This document shows, in pieces, positions 24,080-36,232 of a stretch of 64,000 nt of DNA. The stretch is from NCBI GenBank assembly GCA_014155875.1, contig JACEFZ010013530.1, positions 563,001 to 627,000 of the forward strand. Direction: 5' to 3'. Origin of the DNA: Cepaea nemoralis. Lineage: Eukaryota > Mollusca > Gastropoda > Stylommatophora > Helicidae. A model generated the notes under the pieces. It did not search any database, had not been told where the DNA came from, and saw only the letters and a list, made by a program, of their open reading frames with translations. The number at the start of each line of letters is the position of its first letter. Position 1 is the stretch's first letter. Both the position numbers and the translations under genes were made by a program.

Positions 24080-26000
24080 CGCTAATGACGACCACTGAAG
24101 TATTTACTCATCTCAGTAACCTAAAAAAACAATAACTCATCAGGGCTAGATGGAATCAGTAATCGGATCCTTCGCTATGCTGCACCGGCGATCTGCGAGT
24201 CACTAACTTTTATATATAACCAATATCTCACCAAGGGCCACTTCCTATCAGCCTTTAAAATCGCTAAAGTGTATCCTCATTTAAAAGCCGGTTCTTTAGA
24301 CGATCGTCTCATGAGTAACTATAGGCCAATTTCCATATTATCCTCACTATCCAAACAACTTGAAAAGCACATCCACAAAATAACACTAGAACACTTAGTT
24401 CGCCACAAACTAATAGTTGACAGTCAGTCAGGGTTTCGTCCAAAATATTCTTGCCATACGGCCCTAACAAACATGATAGAAAACTGGCATCAAAATATTA
24501 ATAACAATACTCTATGTGGAGCGGTGTTTATAGACTTAAGAAAAGCATTCGATATGATAGATTCTATTCTAATTTAAAAACTAGGAACAATGAAAATAAG
24601 CTTTAATATAGTGACATTAATCAAATCATTTTTATTAGACAGGAAACAAGTAATATCACACAATAAATCTTTATCTCAAGCCATTACCATTAATATTGGA
24701 GTACCCTAGGAGTTTATACTTGGCCCTCTGTTATTTGCCATTTATATAAATGATCTTCCCTTACATCTTTCGTCATCCTGCGATCTATTTGCAGATGACT
24801 GCACAGTATATACAAACGCAATTGATTGTAATATGCTAGGATCATCCTTGCAACAGGACATAAATAGTGTAGTTAACTGGAATCATGTAAACCGCATGCA
24901 AATTAACATTTCTAAAACAACATCTATGTTAATAGCAACCAGGCAAAGTTTTCACACTCTAAACTCGCAGAGAGCTCTGAGCTGTACATTGGTAGCACGC
25001 CTGTAGAAAGTGTAACCGAGCACACGGCACTGGGTCTCATCGTTGATCAAAATCTAACCTTTAACTTTCATATTCAAGCTCTTGTTAAACAAATAGCCAA
25101 AAAAAAAGTACACCAACTCGCACAAGATTAAACATTTCCTTGACGAAAACACAAGAAAGATCAGCCTTTAAAATCGGTAAAGTTTTCTTTTTCTTCTTCT
25201 GCGTTCATCCAGAGTTGTTTTTTTTTTCGGACGTGATTGCGTTGTGCCTGTTTACTGCAGAGCTGCGTTCTAGCGCCGTTAGGCCTTCACATCCAACTTC
25301 TGCGGGCATTTGTTGACCGGGTTAACCTTCCCGGGGGTTTCTTGGGACGTTTGACTCTCACTGTTGTGATGTTATCTCCCATCCCAGCTGGCCCATATAG
25401 AACAGCCAAAGGCATCCTGGTAAGCCCTCAAGGGAAGGCAGGGGCAGTCCATGGGCATACCCGCAATCCAAGGAGGCTTCCATATTTGCAGAGCCAACAC
25501 ACAGCTCTCTGGTACTGGGCTCACCACGTCACGTCCTGCACATGGCTGCTTAGCCTCTATACTTCCCACATACAAACACAATCAGAGATGGATGCTCCAA
25601 ATCAATAACAAAACGCCTTTATTCACTCCAGAAAAGGGCATTGCGTTTATTTAATGGTGAAAAGCTCACCGACAATTCTAACCTTCATAAACGGCTTCAG
25701 TTACTGCCACTCCATAAACGCCTACTTTTTAATAAGGCTAAACTAATTCACAAAATCCTATTTCAAAATGCCCCAAGCTACCTTTGGCCATTGTTAAAAT
25801 ATAACGCAAGACATAGCGAACGACTAAATATACTTCACGTCCCTAAACCTAGGATAGACATATAAAACAAGCTTAGCATACTCTGCCGTTCAGTTGTGGA
25901 ACAATCTTCCCCAAGAAATCAAAGACACCACCAATCAGTATACATACATTCGCAACCTGTTTTAATACTACCTCAGTACAGACTGCATACCCCCATAATT
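24080..26000 (+). pseudogene. LINE D reverse transcriptase, inactivated
   Basis: Motifs in order: SSGLDGISNRILRYAAP (motif 1, after a frameshift in an A run), LSAFKIAKVYPHLKAG, SNYRPISILSSLSKQLEKHI, VDSQSGFRPKYSCHTAL, AVFIDLRKAFDMID (motif A; the Asp is kept), a damaged motif B (GVP then stop, ILGPLLFAIYINDLP), DLFADDCTVYTN (catalytic ADD), and after the interruption ITKRLYSLQKRALRLFNG, LHKRLQLLPLHKRLLFNKAK and LWNNLPQEI. The order and wording fit the CR1/L2/Rex group of Jockey-superfamily LINEs. No endonuclease is seen upstream because the copy is truncated. Confidence 0.82.
25210..25585 (-). mobile_element. Possible minus-strand retroposon inside LINE D
   Basis: About 375 bp interrupt the LINE D C-terminal frame between FIQ-like and GCSKSITK sequence. 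The left edge on the plus strand is a run of T (about 25217-25227), as a minus-strand poly(A) tail would give. No tRNA-like boxes or clear target duplication were identified (only CAGAG on both sides). Confidence 0.35.
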
Positions 26001-26199
26001 GTCTCAAACGTCAACTAGCCAATAAACATTCCCATATGTATGGCATGCTACACCTTCCTTAGGTACACATGATGCCCATATTAAACATTGCCTCGGTGTG
26101 TCATGTATTATTGATTATTTTTCATGCGTTTTAACGCTTATTGTTCTTTTGTTGTCAAAGGTTAGCTTCATACGAGATGTTGAATGAAAGAATGTATTA

Positions 26200-27069
26200 G
26201 AGGAAATAGAGAAGAAGGGCAGAATGTCAGACGGGTCTGCGTGCCCAATTCTTAACCCTTTGAAAATATAGATCGTTCGTTCATTCGTTGTTCTGTCTGT
26301 CTACATGTATGTATGTCTGTCTGCCTGTCTGTCGGTCTGTCTCTAATTCTAGTTAGAGACAGTAGATCATTAACTACCTAACATCCGTGCAGGACACATG
26401 ACCAAATTAGGCCCCATCCCAACCAGCTTGTATGTGTTGTGCTGAATCACGACCTGGTTGCATACTAATGCGTACAAGAGACACGTCCGGGGCTGGGCAT
26501 GTCTGTGTGACAGCGCGTGCATGTCAAGCTTGGACTATTACACAGACATTTCACAAGAACATGGAATATCTCCATGCACAGAACTAAAGAAGCATCCTTA
26601 GAATACACTGGGTCAGGAAGAACAGACAGACACCCACAAGGCCGAAGGGCTGGGCTTAGATAAAAACTAGCTCATAAACACAGCCAAACCTCGGAAACTG
26701 TCATACTATGATCACGTGAAACGTCTTGCAGAGGGGCACATGAAACGGGGCCCTGTACAGGGAATCCTATATGATGGTGGTCATGTCGGTGACCTCAGCG
26801 TTTGGTCAGTATTCTCCGTGCTTTTGTGTTACGTATTGTGTCATGGGTGGCCGGATCCAGGCAGCTAACAACATCATGTTTACACCCATCACAGATTCAT
26901 TCTGGGCCAGCTAGCAACATCAACGACCGTGTTTACACTCGTCACAGATTCACTTTGAGGCAGTGACGGCTGAAAGGTTACATAGTCAGGTTTAAACGGT
27001 GTATGGTTTAATCCCAACATTGGATAAGGGGGAAAAACAGGCGGTTCAGTCTGCCAGTCTGCAAATTAT
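26200..27069. other. Spacer with hairpin and small duplication
   Basis: No gene. A perfect inverted repeat lies at 26338-26359 (GTCTCTAA, loop TTCTAG, TTAGAGAC). A diverged direct duplication of about 55 bp lies at 26860-26965 (CAACATC, GTTTACAC, CGTCACAGATTCA). CTGTCTGT stretches surround 26300. Confidence 0.5.
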
Positions 27070-27088
27070 GCATAGTGTTGTTAGTCCG

Positions 27089-30000
27089 TCAAGAATGATG
27101 ATGACCATTTATTTCATCCAGTGGGGTTGAAAGTATGGAGCCGTGAGTTCTAAGATAGCTGATAAGGCCTATTTTAGCTCGAAATGTTCTCTGACAATGT
27201 GGACAAAGAATGCTTGACGTTTCTGGAGGAGGATTTCCTGCAGCGATTTTTCTGTCCTGCCTTTTCTTCACAGCTCTTGCAGTCCTGGTTGCCTCACACG
27301 TGACTGCACCCTTGCGTAATGATGCACGCCACGAATTTCGGTCTCTGGCTGCAGTCTCCCAGGTGTCATGATGAATTCCAAAAGCATTCATTGAGATTTT
27401 CAGTGTCTTTAAAGCGTTTCCTCTGGCCGCAACTCGCCGTAAAAATATGCGTTTACGGAGCCTGTGATCTGGCATGCGAGTCAAGTGACCAGCCCAGCGA
27501 ATCTGATTCTTCATTAGTAGAGAGTGGATACTGGGCATGGACGCTCTTTCTAGGACTTCAGTGTCTGGGATCTTGTCTTGCCATTTAATCTTCAGTAGCT
27601 TCCTAAGGCAGACTGTGTGGAAGTGGTTTAATTTCCTAGCGTGTCACTGATAAATAGTCCAGGTTTCACAAGCATATAGCAGTCATCAATTGTGGCAGCT
27701 TGTGACACAGTGCTGCCAAGATAGGTGAATTTGTCCACAACACTTAGTCTATGATTATTCACTTTGATATTCAGCACAGTGTGATTAATCCCTGGAGCTG
27801 GCTGGTACATAACTAGTTTTCTCCTAGTTGATACTGAGCCCAAAGTTGGCACAGGCATGTGAGAAAGCTGAAACATTGTGTTGCATGTCTGCCTCTGAGG
27901 TTGGCATATTGAGCGCCATCATCAGCAAACAGGAGCTCTCTGACGGTGTCGCTGTTAATTTTTGTTTTAGCTTTCAGCCTTCTGAGATTGAATAACTTTC
28001 CATCCATGCGGTAGTTGATGTCTATTCCAATGTCGTTGTTCTCGAAGGCATTCGTCAACATTGCTGAAAAAATGAGGCTGAACAGTGTTGGTGCCAGGAC
28101 ACATCGTTGCTTCACTCCATGGTGACAGGAAAGGGCTCACACAGTTCACCATTTTCCTGTACTCATCATGAAATAGCAGCACTATTTGGACTAACTTTCG
28201 TGGACAGCCATATTTTGCCATAATCTTCCACAGTCCTTCTCTGCTGACTGTATCAAAAGCCTTGGTACGGTCAATGAAAGTGGAGAACATTTCGCAGTTC
28301 TGTTCCTGACATTTCTCTTGCAGCTGCCTTGCAGCGAAAATCATATCAACAGTTCCTCGTTCTTTTCTGAAGCCATATTGACTCACAGGAAGAAGACCTT
28401 GATCGAGATGGGCCGTGAGGCGATTGAGAAGAATTCTGGCGAGTATCTTCCCTGCAATTGAAAGCAAGGAGAAGCCTCGGTGGTTGTCACAGGATTGGCG
28501 GTTTCCTTTACGTTTGTAAAGATGGACTATTGACGCGTCCTTGAAATCTGGGGCATGGTCTCGTTCACCCATATGTTTGTAAAGACTTGGTGAAGCTGAC
28601 TCTGTTAGGACCGGCCCACCTGCCTTGTATATCTCTGCTGGAATGGAGTCAGGACCAAATGCCTTGCCGCTGGGGAGTTGCTGGATGGCTTTGTTTACTT
28701 CCACTATTGTTGGCAGGTCATCAAGTGTATCATTAGTGGGAACTTGAGGAAGGCAGTTGATGGTTTCATCATCGAAGAAGGATTTCTTTCTTATCGGTGA
28801 CCAATGTTCCCCCATCTGCACTGAGGAGGGGAACTATGCCTGGTGATGTAGGACCATAGACCGCTTTCAGTGAGTCGTAGAAGTTTTTCATATCATGTCT
28901 GTCAGCAAAGCCTTGAATTTCATCAGCTTTGCTGCTCAGCCAGGAGTCCCGCATGTGCCGAAGTGTCTGCTGCGCTACTCTTTGAATGTTCTTGAAGGCA
29001 TCTTTTTTTTATGTTGACTTCAGGTCATTCAAATGTGCCTAGTGTAGAAGATGTTTCTCGGCCAGCAATTGGTTGATGTCTTCGGAATTTTCATCAAACC
29101 AGTCTTTATGCTTTCGGGGGGTTAAACCCAGGATTTCCGTAGCAGTGTTGTAAATTATGTCCTTTAGGGATCTCCACTCTGTTTCTGTATCCCGTTTAGC
29201 TGCAGCATTGGGCTTGAGGCGGTCTTCCAGCATATTTTCGAACGACAGCTGCATTTTCTTGCTGTTTAGGCGGGTGACATTTAGTTGTTGTTGTTTGTGT
29301 TGTTTTTTTTGCATTTTTACTCCTTGAGGACGCCGTGGTGGTTTGATGTGTATGTTTATTTTCGAGATAATGAGACGATGGTCTGTCCAACATTCGGCAC
29401 CACACATGGATTTTGTCACCCGAACGTCTTGTCTGTCACTCCTCCTGACGATGACATAGTCAATGAGGTGCCAGTGTTTCGAGCGAGGGTGCATCCACGA
29501 TGTCCTATTTCTCATGGGAAGACGGAAAATTGTGTTGGTAATCAGGAGATCGTGTTCGGCACATGTCTGAAGGAGGAGGAGTCCATTGCTGTTACAATTT
29601 CCGACTCCGTGCTTTCCAATAATGCCACTCCAAGAGGTGGTGTCCGTGCCTACTCTGGCATTGAAATCTCCAAGGAGTATAAGTTTGTCTCCTTTGGGAA
29701 CAGATGTTAATACATTGTGCAGGTCCTCATAGAACTTGTTCTTGACATCATCTTCATTGGTCATAGTTGGTGCGTAGACACTCACAATGGTTGCATGCTT
29801 CCTTCCATTCAGCAGGGGCAACTTAATGGTCATGAGCCTGTCGTTTATAGCCTTTGGAAATCCAGCTAATTTGCCGACCAGGGCCGACTTAATGGCAAAT
29901 CCCACACCGGATTGGCGTCTTTCCTCCCTTTTCCTTCCACTCCAGAAAAATGTGTAGCCGGCACCTACTTAATAGATTTGGCCTTCTTCTGCAAGTCGTG

Positions 30001-30205
30001 TCTCGCTCAAGGCTGCAATGTCGATGTTGTACCTGCCCAGCTCTCTCCCAATCAGTGCTGTTCGTCTCTCTGGACCCGATGCGCCGTATCTGTTAAGTAG
30101 GGTGCGTACATTCCAAGTTCCGATTGTTAAGGGAATATGGTTTGCTCTTTTAGCTTTACCTGTTTTTACTTTGTTTGTATGTCGACCGCAGTTTAGGGTA
30201 CCCAA
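27089..30205 (-). pseudogene. LINE B polyprotein: endonuclease, RT, C-terminal zinc finger, inactivated
   Basis: The probable start is the ATG at 30205. The endonuclease (30130-29300) shows LTIGTWNVRTLLN, IAALSETRLAEEG, LLGDFNARVGTD, LIDYVIVRR and CWTDHRLIIS, with only one stop (TAA at 29969-29971) in that frame. The linker runs to about 28950. The RT shows KAFGPDSIPAEIYKAGG, IVHLYKRKGNRQSCDNHRG, VSQYGFRKERGTVDMIFA, FIDRTKAFDTVSREG, QRCVLAPTLFSLIF and LLFADDGA. The C-terminus (27538-27089) shows IRWAGHLTRM and a finger CPHCQRTFRAKIGLI-SYLRTH, where the first expected His is Tyr, so the finger is broken. Three or more frameshifts separate the RT blocks. The family resembles RTE-like LINEs with a C-terminal finger; the clade is not computed. 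Confidence 0.88.
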
Positions 30206-30930
30206 CCGCGGCTAGCTGGTTAGGTAGTGATGGAGCAGACAATGTTCAGGGCACCTTTTCTAGCCCCTTCCTCGTGTTATGGAGGTGAGCAGTGTGTTCC
30301 TATAGAGGGCTGCTCAGTCGCTCAGGTGGCTGCCGAATCCCACAGCTGCTCCGGTCAGTAGAAGACGACCATATGGCCTGAGCCGCCTGTGTGCAGGTCT
30401 GCGACTACGGCTGCCAGTGTACCCATGCCTGCCGCTTCGCCGCTAGCCCATCGCCACAGTGCTTGAAGGTGATATGCGACGTTGGATGAAGAATGACTTG
30501 CGCGATGAATTGGATTAAAGTGAGGAAGAGTTGCGCAATTCGTCGACCTCACTCTCTCCCCTGAGTCCATCTGAGTCCAGTGGCAAGACAAGTCAAGACG
30601 ACTGGAGACGAATACAGGTGCAGTGGATGACCAGGGGTGCCTTGCCGTGCTCATTACGTTCCACAACGCTTTGCAGGTAAACGCCGTCTTGCCCGTCGAA
30701 TCAGGAATGATTTCTTCTACGCAGTCTGCCGAATCCAGTCTTTACATGCTGGGTAGGTATACCCTAGTTCACCGCTTGGTTTGACACCAAATCGGCTACC
30801 CACGCCTGGTTTAGCCAGCCTCTCACAGCTGTTGCCCGGGGGGGGGGGGGTGGCCGCTGTCACATGCTGACAGCTACTAGGAGTCACAGGCGTGAGCTGG
30901 GTGTCAGGCTTGGACCAGTGGGGGTTGGGT
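30206..30930 (-). other. LINE B 5' untranslated region
   Basis: This stretch, upstream of the endonuclease start on the minus strand, is conserved with the right half of LINE B copy 2 (11705-12150), including a G-run next to CAGCTGTTGCCCGGG. An internal promoter would be expected here, but no clear motif was recognised. Confidence 0.7.
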
Positions 30931-30934
30931 CCTG

Positions 30935-31042
30935 TGCTGTCAGTGTGTATCTGTGCTGTTAGCATGTATCTGTGCTATTAGCATGCATCTGTGCTGTTAG
31001 CGTGTATCTGTGCTGTCAGCGTATATCTGTGCTGCTAGCGTG
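30935..31042. repeat. 20-bp tandem repeat
   Basis: Five copies of TATCTGTGCTGTTAGCGTG-like units at the 5' edge of LINE B copy 1. Confidence 0.88.
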
Positions 31043-31225
31043 GATGACAAAAAAGGAATCGTTGGCACGGAGAACAGATTCAAGTTAGGAGCAGACTGAA
31101 TCAGTAAGATCAAGAAGTGTGCAGCACATATTAAAGAAGTAAAGCGAGGTGTAACACTTAGAAGATCACGGTTCAACATTCGCCAGAGTTCGTAAATAAT
31201 ATGACACATTACGGTTTCGCTGTCC

Positions 31226-31227
31226 GA

Positions 31228-31318
<91 letters not shown>
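31226..31318. repeat. (GAAA)n microsatellite
   Basis: About 23 perfect GAAA units. Confidence 0.98.
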
Positions 31319-31406
31319 TACACAAACCAAGCCATGAAGATGGCTTACACATACAACGACAGAAAGCAAACATTATTATCATCAACAAAGGCTATATCAA
31401 GCCAAT

Positions 31407-31752
31407 TTTGAAGACAGGGCCGTGCGGTAAATTTTCTCAGCATTGTGCAAGTCTTCGAAATGCCGCCCCTTAAATGTCGCCGAAATGCCGACCCTTAAAC
31501 GATGCACCTGCGCCAGAGCTAAATCAAAGGGTACCGAAAGCGTTTCGGCAGAGGCGTGCAATAAATCATAAATCGTATACATCAATATGGGAATAACATA
31601 GACCAATATAGAAAACTAACTAACTAATATAGAAAAGCGTTGCGTAAAGACTTGTAATTATTGAATGGTTCAAATTGTATTTTGATTCGCTGCTTATGCC
31701 ACCCCCTTAGGGTGTCACTGTATCATTAGCACGGCACGGCCCTGTTTGTAGA
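31407..31752. repeat. Imperfect 8-bp target duplication around a MITE
   Basis: TTTGAAGA (31407-31414) and TTTGTAGA (31745-31752) flank the element: 7 of 8 bases match. hAT transposons create 8-bp duplications. Confidence 0.65.
31415..31744. mobile_element. hAT-type MITE, 330 bp
   Basis: A non-coding element with terminal inverted repeats: CAGGGCCGTGC at 31415-31425 and its exact complement GCACGGCCCTG at 31734-31744 (one mismatch, then further pairing). The CAGGG start and the 8-bp target duplication are both hAT signatures. It has no transposase, so it would have been moved in trans. A small CTAA run lies inside at about 31616-31627. Confidence 0.72.
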
Positions 31753-31911
31753 CTACAATGTAGTCGCATCTAACGCGAGCTTCAAGCCCGCGATTTCTAA
31801 TAAACGCCCCTGGTGACAGAAGGAGACAGAAAGGTATGAAATATGGCAAACAACGCATTTTAAAATCAGCACCATCAGAAAACACCCTGAGGCGGGATCC
31901 TGCTATCGGTC

Positions 31912-32252
31912 TTTGGTGTGACAGACCCATCACATGTTGTTGGTCTGCAGTGTGACAGACCCATCACATGTTGTTGGTCTGCAGTGTGACAGACCCATCA
32001 CATGTTGTAGGTCTGTGGTGTGACAGACCCATCACATGTTGTAGGTCTGTGGTGTGACAGACCCATCACATGTTGTAGGTCTGTGGTGTGACAGACCCAT
32101 CACATGTTGTAGGTCTGTGGTGTGACAGATCCATTACATGTTGTAGGTCTGTGGTGTGACAGATCCATCACATGTTGTAGGTATGTGGTGTGACAGACCC
32201 ATCACATGTTGTAGGTCTGTGGTGTGACAGACCCATCATATGTTGTAGGTCG
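31912..32252. repeat. 34-bp tandem repeat, about 10 copies
   Basis: Units of GTGTGACAGACCCATCACAT plus GTTGTAGGTCTGTG, with single-base variants. Confidence 0.95.
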
Positions 32253-33829
32253 GCCACCGGGCCGACGGCGTGCGCCCTAGTCACTTAACTAGACAGACAG
32301 ACAAAAATAAAATTTAGGTCAAAATGTCTGGCCGGCATAAATCTATGGCTAAATTAAATGTATACGAGACATAAATGTGCGACAGGCACCAGTGTGTGGC
32401 ATCTATAGCAGCTTTAAATGTATGACAGAGATCAATGGCTGGCGGCTAAGCGCTAGCTTCAGCAGGTTTCAGAATGTCATTATCACAGCACGATCAGTAA
32501 CAATAAATGCATGTACACTAAAATAGTCCATTCACAATAGTTCCTACACACTTGTGCCAACGTTCATACAACTGTTGACAACATCCATGTTCCTCCGAAG
32601 TCGGAGAGTGTCTGCCTGTACGGCGAGGAACCACCAATCTGCACACCAATAAGCCAGACATGGACAACGGATACTCACGTAACCTCAGGTCCGGTATGAC
32701 ATCACACTGATGTTGGACAACAGGATGCCTTCATCCGACATACAGGACTTCGCGTCGGATATTGGACTATACAGTCACCAGCGGTGCTGCCAGGCACCTC
32801 CCAAGCGGCACAACTCTATAGTCCTTCAGGACTGAAAGAGGCCTACTACTACTACTACTATAGAATCACTTCCTTGTCAGTGATGATGTGAGGCGAGGGG
32901 GCAATTCAAAACATAAAACAAATTAAGTAGTACCTGATCTAGAGATTACTGAGAATGTTCCAGGGTAGTCACATCATGCGTTGCGAGGTACTGCTTCACC
33001 AGCAGGGGGTGAAGTAGGCGGTCATTCACAACCAGAATAATAATCGACACACATTAGATCTCATGCGATAAGAACTCTTATCACATTAACGAATGTGTTG
33101 TGCCTTACTGCGACATCCTCTTATGCTTTATGATGCAAGATTAATGTCTCTGGGGGTGAATTTTCTAGAATAACAAAAGTTAACATATTTCACGTTGTTT
33201 AATCAGAAACATGTTCAGCTCTGACGAGATGTACAGCACATAAATAAACTAAAGCCATTCGCTTCAAGCCTAAGAAAGTGTAATCAGGCAATACTATTTG
33301 GCGACAGCCACAACCATCAAACAAAAGTACAATTTCCTAGACATAATCAATAATTCAACAGAAGCGTCGACAATCAGGGTAATGTTTGATGTCACCACCG
33401 TTGTAAACAAGACTCCTAAGACCTACATACATGTGTAACGTGTATAAATATAACTATTAAGATAGACAAACATGTGTGGCATTTATAAACAAGACTTCTA
33501 AGGCAACCATTTATAAATATGATTACTAAGAAAGACTTACATGTGTAACATTTATAGATATCTCTTAAGATAGATATAAATCTGTGGCGTTGTTAAATAT
33601 CTCAGATAGACATAAATGTGTGACAGATACAAGACTCACAAGACATAAGTAGAAATGACAATATTATTAGACAGTGGAAAAGGCAAACCCCCAACCGCTT
33701 ACATGCTGAAGGACGCAAGTCTACCAATACTTAGCCAGCTAGACCTGTGAAAACTGAGAGCCAGTGCGGGTCTAGTCTTGCACAGACCCCAGCCAGTAGC
33801 ATCAAGAACTGTTGTATCATGTAAACCCG
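32253..33829. other. Non-coding region with a possible retroposon end and degenerate repeats
   Basis: No gene. At about 32600-32861 the sequence ends CTGAAAGAGGC followed by five CTA units, which looks like a short retroposon tail. Around 33410-33640 loosely repeated words (ATAAATGTGTGACAG, ACATGTGTAAC) suggest an old, decayed tandem repeat. Both are tentative. Confidence 0.4.
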
Positions 33830-35973
33830 ACTACTTCACACCACACCACACCACAAACTGTATAATCATGTAACCACGACCACGCCACACTACACAACAA
33901 CACACCACACATTGTATAATCATGTAACTCCGAGTACACAACACCATACCACACTACACACTGTATAATCATGTAACCCCGACTACACTACACCACACCA
34001 CGCACTGTATAATCATGTAACCCCGACTACACTACACCACACCACACACTGTATAATCATGTAACCCCGACTACACTACACCACACCACACACTGTATAA
34101 TCATGTAACCCCGACTACACTACACCACACCACGCACTGTACAATCATGTAACCCCGACTACACCACACCACACACTGTATAATCATGTAACCCCGACTA
34201 CACTACACCACACCACGCACTGTATAATCATGTAACCCCGACTACACTATATCCCATCACACACTGTATAATCATGTAACCCCGACTACACCACACACCA
34301 CACTGTATAATCATGTAACCCCTACTACACCACATCACACATCACACTGTATAATCATGTAACCCCGACTACACCACACCACACACTTTATAATCATGTA
34401 ATCCCGACTACACCACACCACACACTGTATAATCATGTAACCCCGACTACACTACAAAACACCACGCACTGTATAATCATGAAACCCCGACTACTCTATA
34501 TCACATCACACACTGTATAATCATGTAACCCCGACTACACCACACCACCCACTGTATAATCATGTATCCCCGACTACACCACACCACACACTGTACAATC
34601 ATGTACCCCGACTACTACACACCACACCATACCACATATTTTAATTATGTAACCACGACTACTACATACCACACCACACCACACACCATAATCATGTAAC
34701 CCCGACTACTCCACACCACAAACTGTACAATCATGGAATCCCGACTACTACACACCACACCACACACTATAATCATGTTACCCAGACTACACCACACACT
34801 GTATAATCATGTAACCCCGACTACACCACACCACACACTGTATAACCATGTATAACCCCGACTACACCACACCACACACTATAATCATGTAACCCCGACC
34901 ACTACACACCACACACTATAATCATGTAAACCCGACTACTACACACCATACTACACCACACCACACACTATAATCATGTAACCCCGACTACTACACACCA
35001 TACCAAACCAAACACTATAATCATGCAACCCCGACTACTACACACCACACCACACACTATAATATGTAACCCCGACTACTACACACCACACCACACCACA
35101 CACTATAATCATGTAACCCTGAATACTACACAACACACCACACACTATAATCATGTGACCCTGAATACTACACACCACACCACATACTATAATAATATAA
35201 CCCCGACTACTACACACCACACCACACACTATAATCATGTAACCCCGAATACAACAAACCACACCACACCACACACTATAATCATGTAACCCTGAATACT
35301 ACACACCACACCACATACTATAATAATGTAACCCCGACTACTACACACCACACCACACACTATAATCATGTAACCCCGAATACAACAAACCACACCACAC
35401 CACACACTATAATCATATAATCCCGACTACTACACACCACACCACACACTATAATCATGTAACCCCGACTACTACACACCACATACTATAATCATGTAAC
35501 CCCGACTACTACGCACCACATCACACCACACACTATAATCATGTAACCCTGACTACACCACACCACACACTTTATAATCATGTAACCCCGACTACACCAC
35601 ACCACACCACACTGAAATCATGTAACCCCGAGCATACCACACACTATAATCATGTAACCCCGACTACTACACACCACCCACTGTATAACCATGTAGTCCC
35701 GACTACACTACACCACACCACATCACACTGTATAATCATATAACCCCGACAACTCCAGACCACACCACACACTGTATAATCATGTAACCCCGACTACACC
35801 ACACCACACACTTTATAATCATGTAACCCCGACTACACCACACCACACTTAAATCATGTAACCCCGATTACACGACACCACACACTATAATCATGTAATC
35901 CCGACTACACTACACCACACACTATAATCATGTAACCCCAACTACACTACACACTATAATCATGTAACCTCGA
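33830..35973. repeat. 37-bp satellite, left block (heterogeneous)
   Basis: Units around ATAATCATGTAACCCCGACT plus ACACCACACCACACACTGT, varying from about 33 to 60 bp through changes in the CACAC part. The same satellite continues after the LTR element at 38114. Confidence 0.95.
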
Positions 35974-35977
35974 CTAC

Positions 35978-36232
35978 TGTAACAAAGCTCACACAAAGAG
36001 GACCAACGAGTTCTTCCAGTAAAATATAAATGGAGTTTTTTTCCAAATCGATGACCACTACAACAATCTTATTACAATTCCGTAATTATCGTGACTTCTC
36101 TCCTCCAGGCCCAGATGTTTACTGACCACCTAACAACAAACTACGTCACGACTTGAGCATCTTTCTTTCCATTCCATCCTGATGCTCAAGCGTGCTGTAG
36201 CTTTGCCCACCTAACTTATACATTCTGCTACA
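35978..36232 (-). repeat. LTR (3' LTR in element orientation)
   Basis: 255 bp, TGTA...TACA. Near-identical to 37856-38109. A TATAAG-like word lies near the start of the minus-strand LTR. The AATAAA signal seen in the other LTR is changed to AAAAAA here. Confidence 0.9.

Larger units (their letters stand above)
23930..26200 (+). mobile_element. LINE D (CR1/L2/Rex-like), degenerate and interrupted
   Basis: A plus-strand LINE beginning shortly after the ATG array. RT motifs run from about 24080 to 25140 and the C-terminal region resumes at about 25590-26000. Between them lies about 380 bp of unrelated sequence. The tail may be the GAATGAAAGAATG stretch near 26190. Frame changes and stops are frequent, so it is older than LINE A copy 2 or the LINE at 861. 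Confidence 0.82.
27070..30930 (-). mobile_element. LINE B copy 1, full length but decayed
   Basis: A minus-strand LINE of about 3.86 kb with 5' UTR (30206-30930), endonuclease, RT and a C-terminal zinc finger. Both outer ends match LINE B copy 2 (11246-12150), which fixes its limits. The 3' end reads GGTCATCATCATTCTTGACG on the minus strand. Confidence 0.88.
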
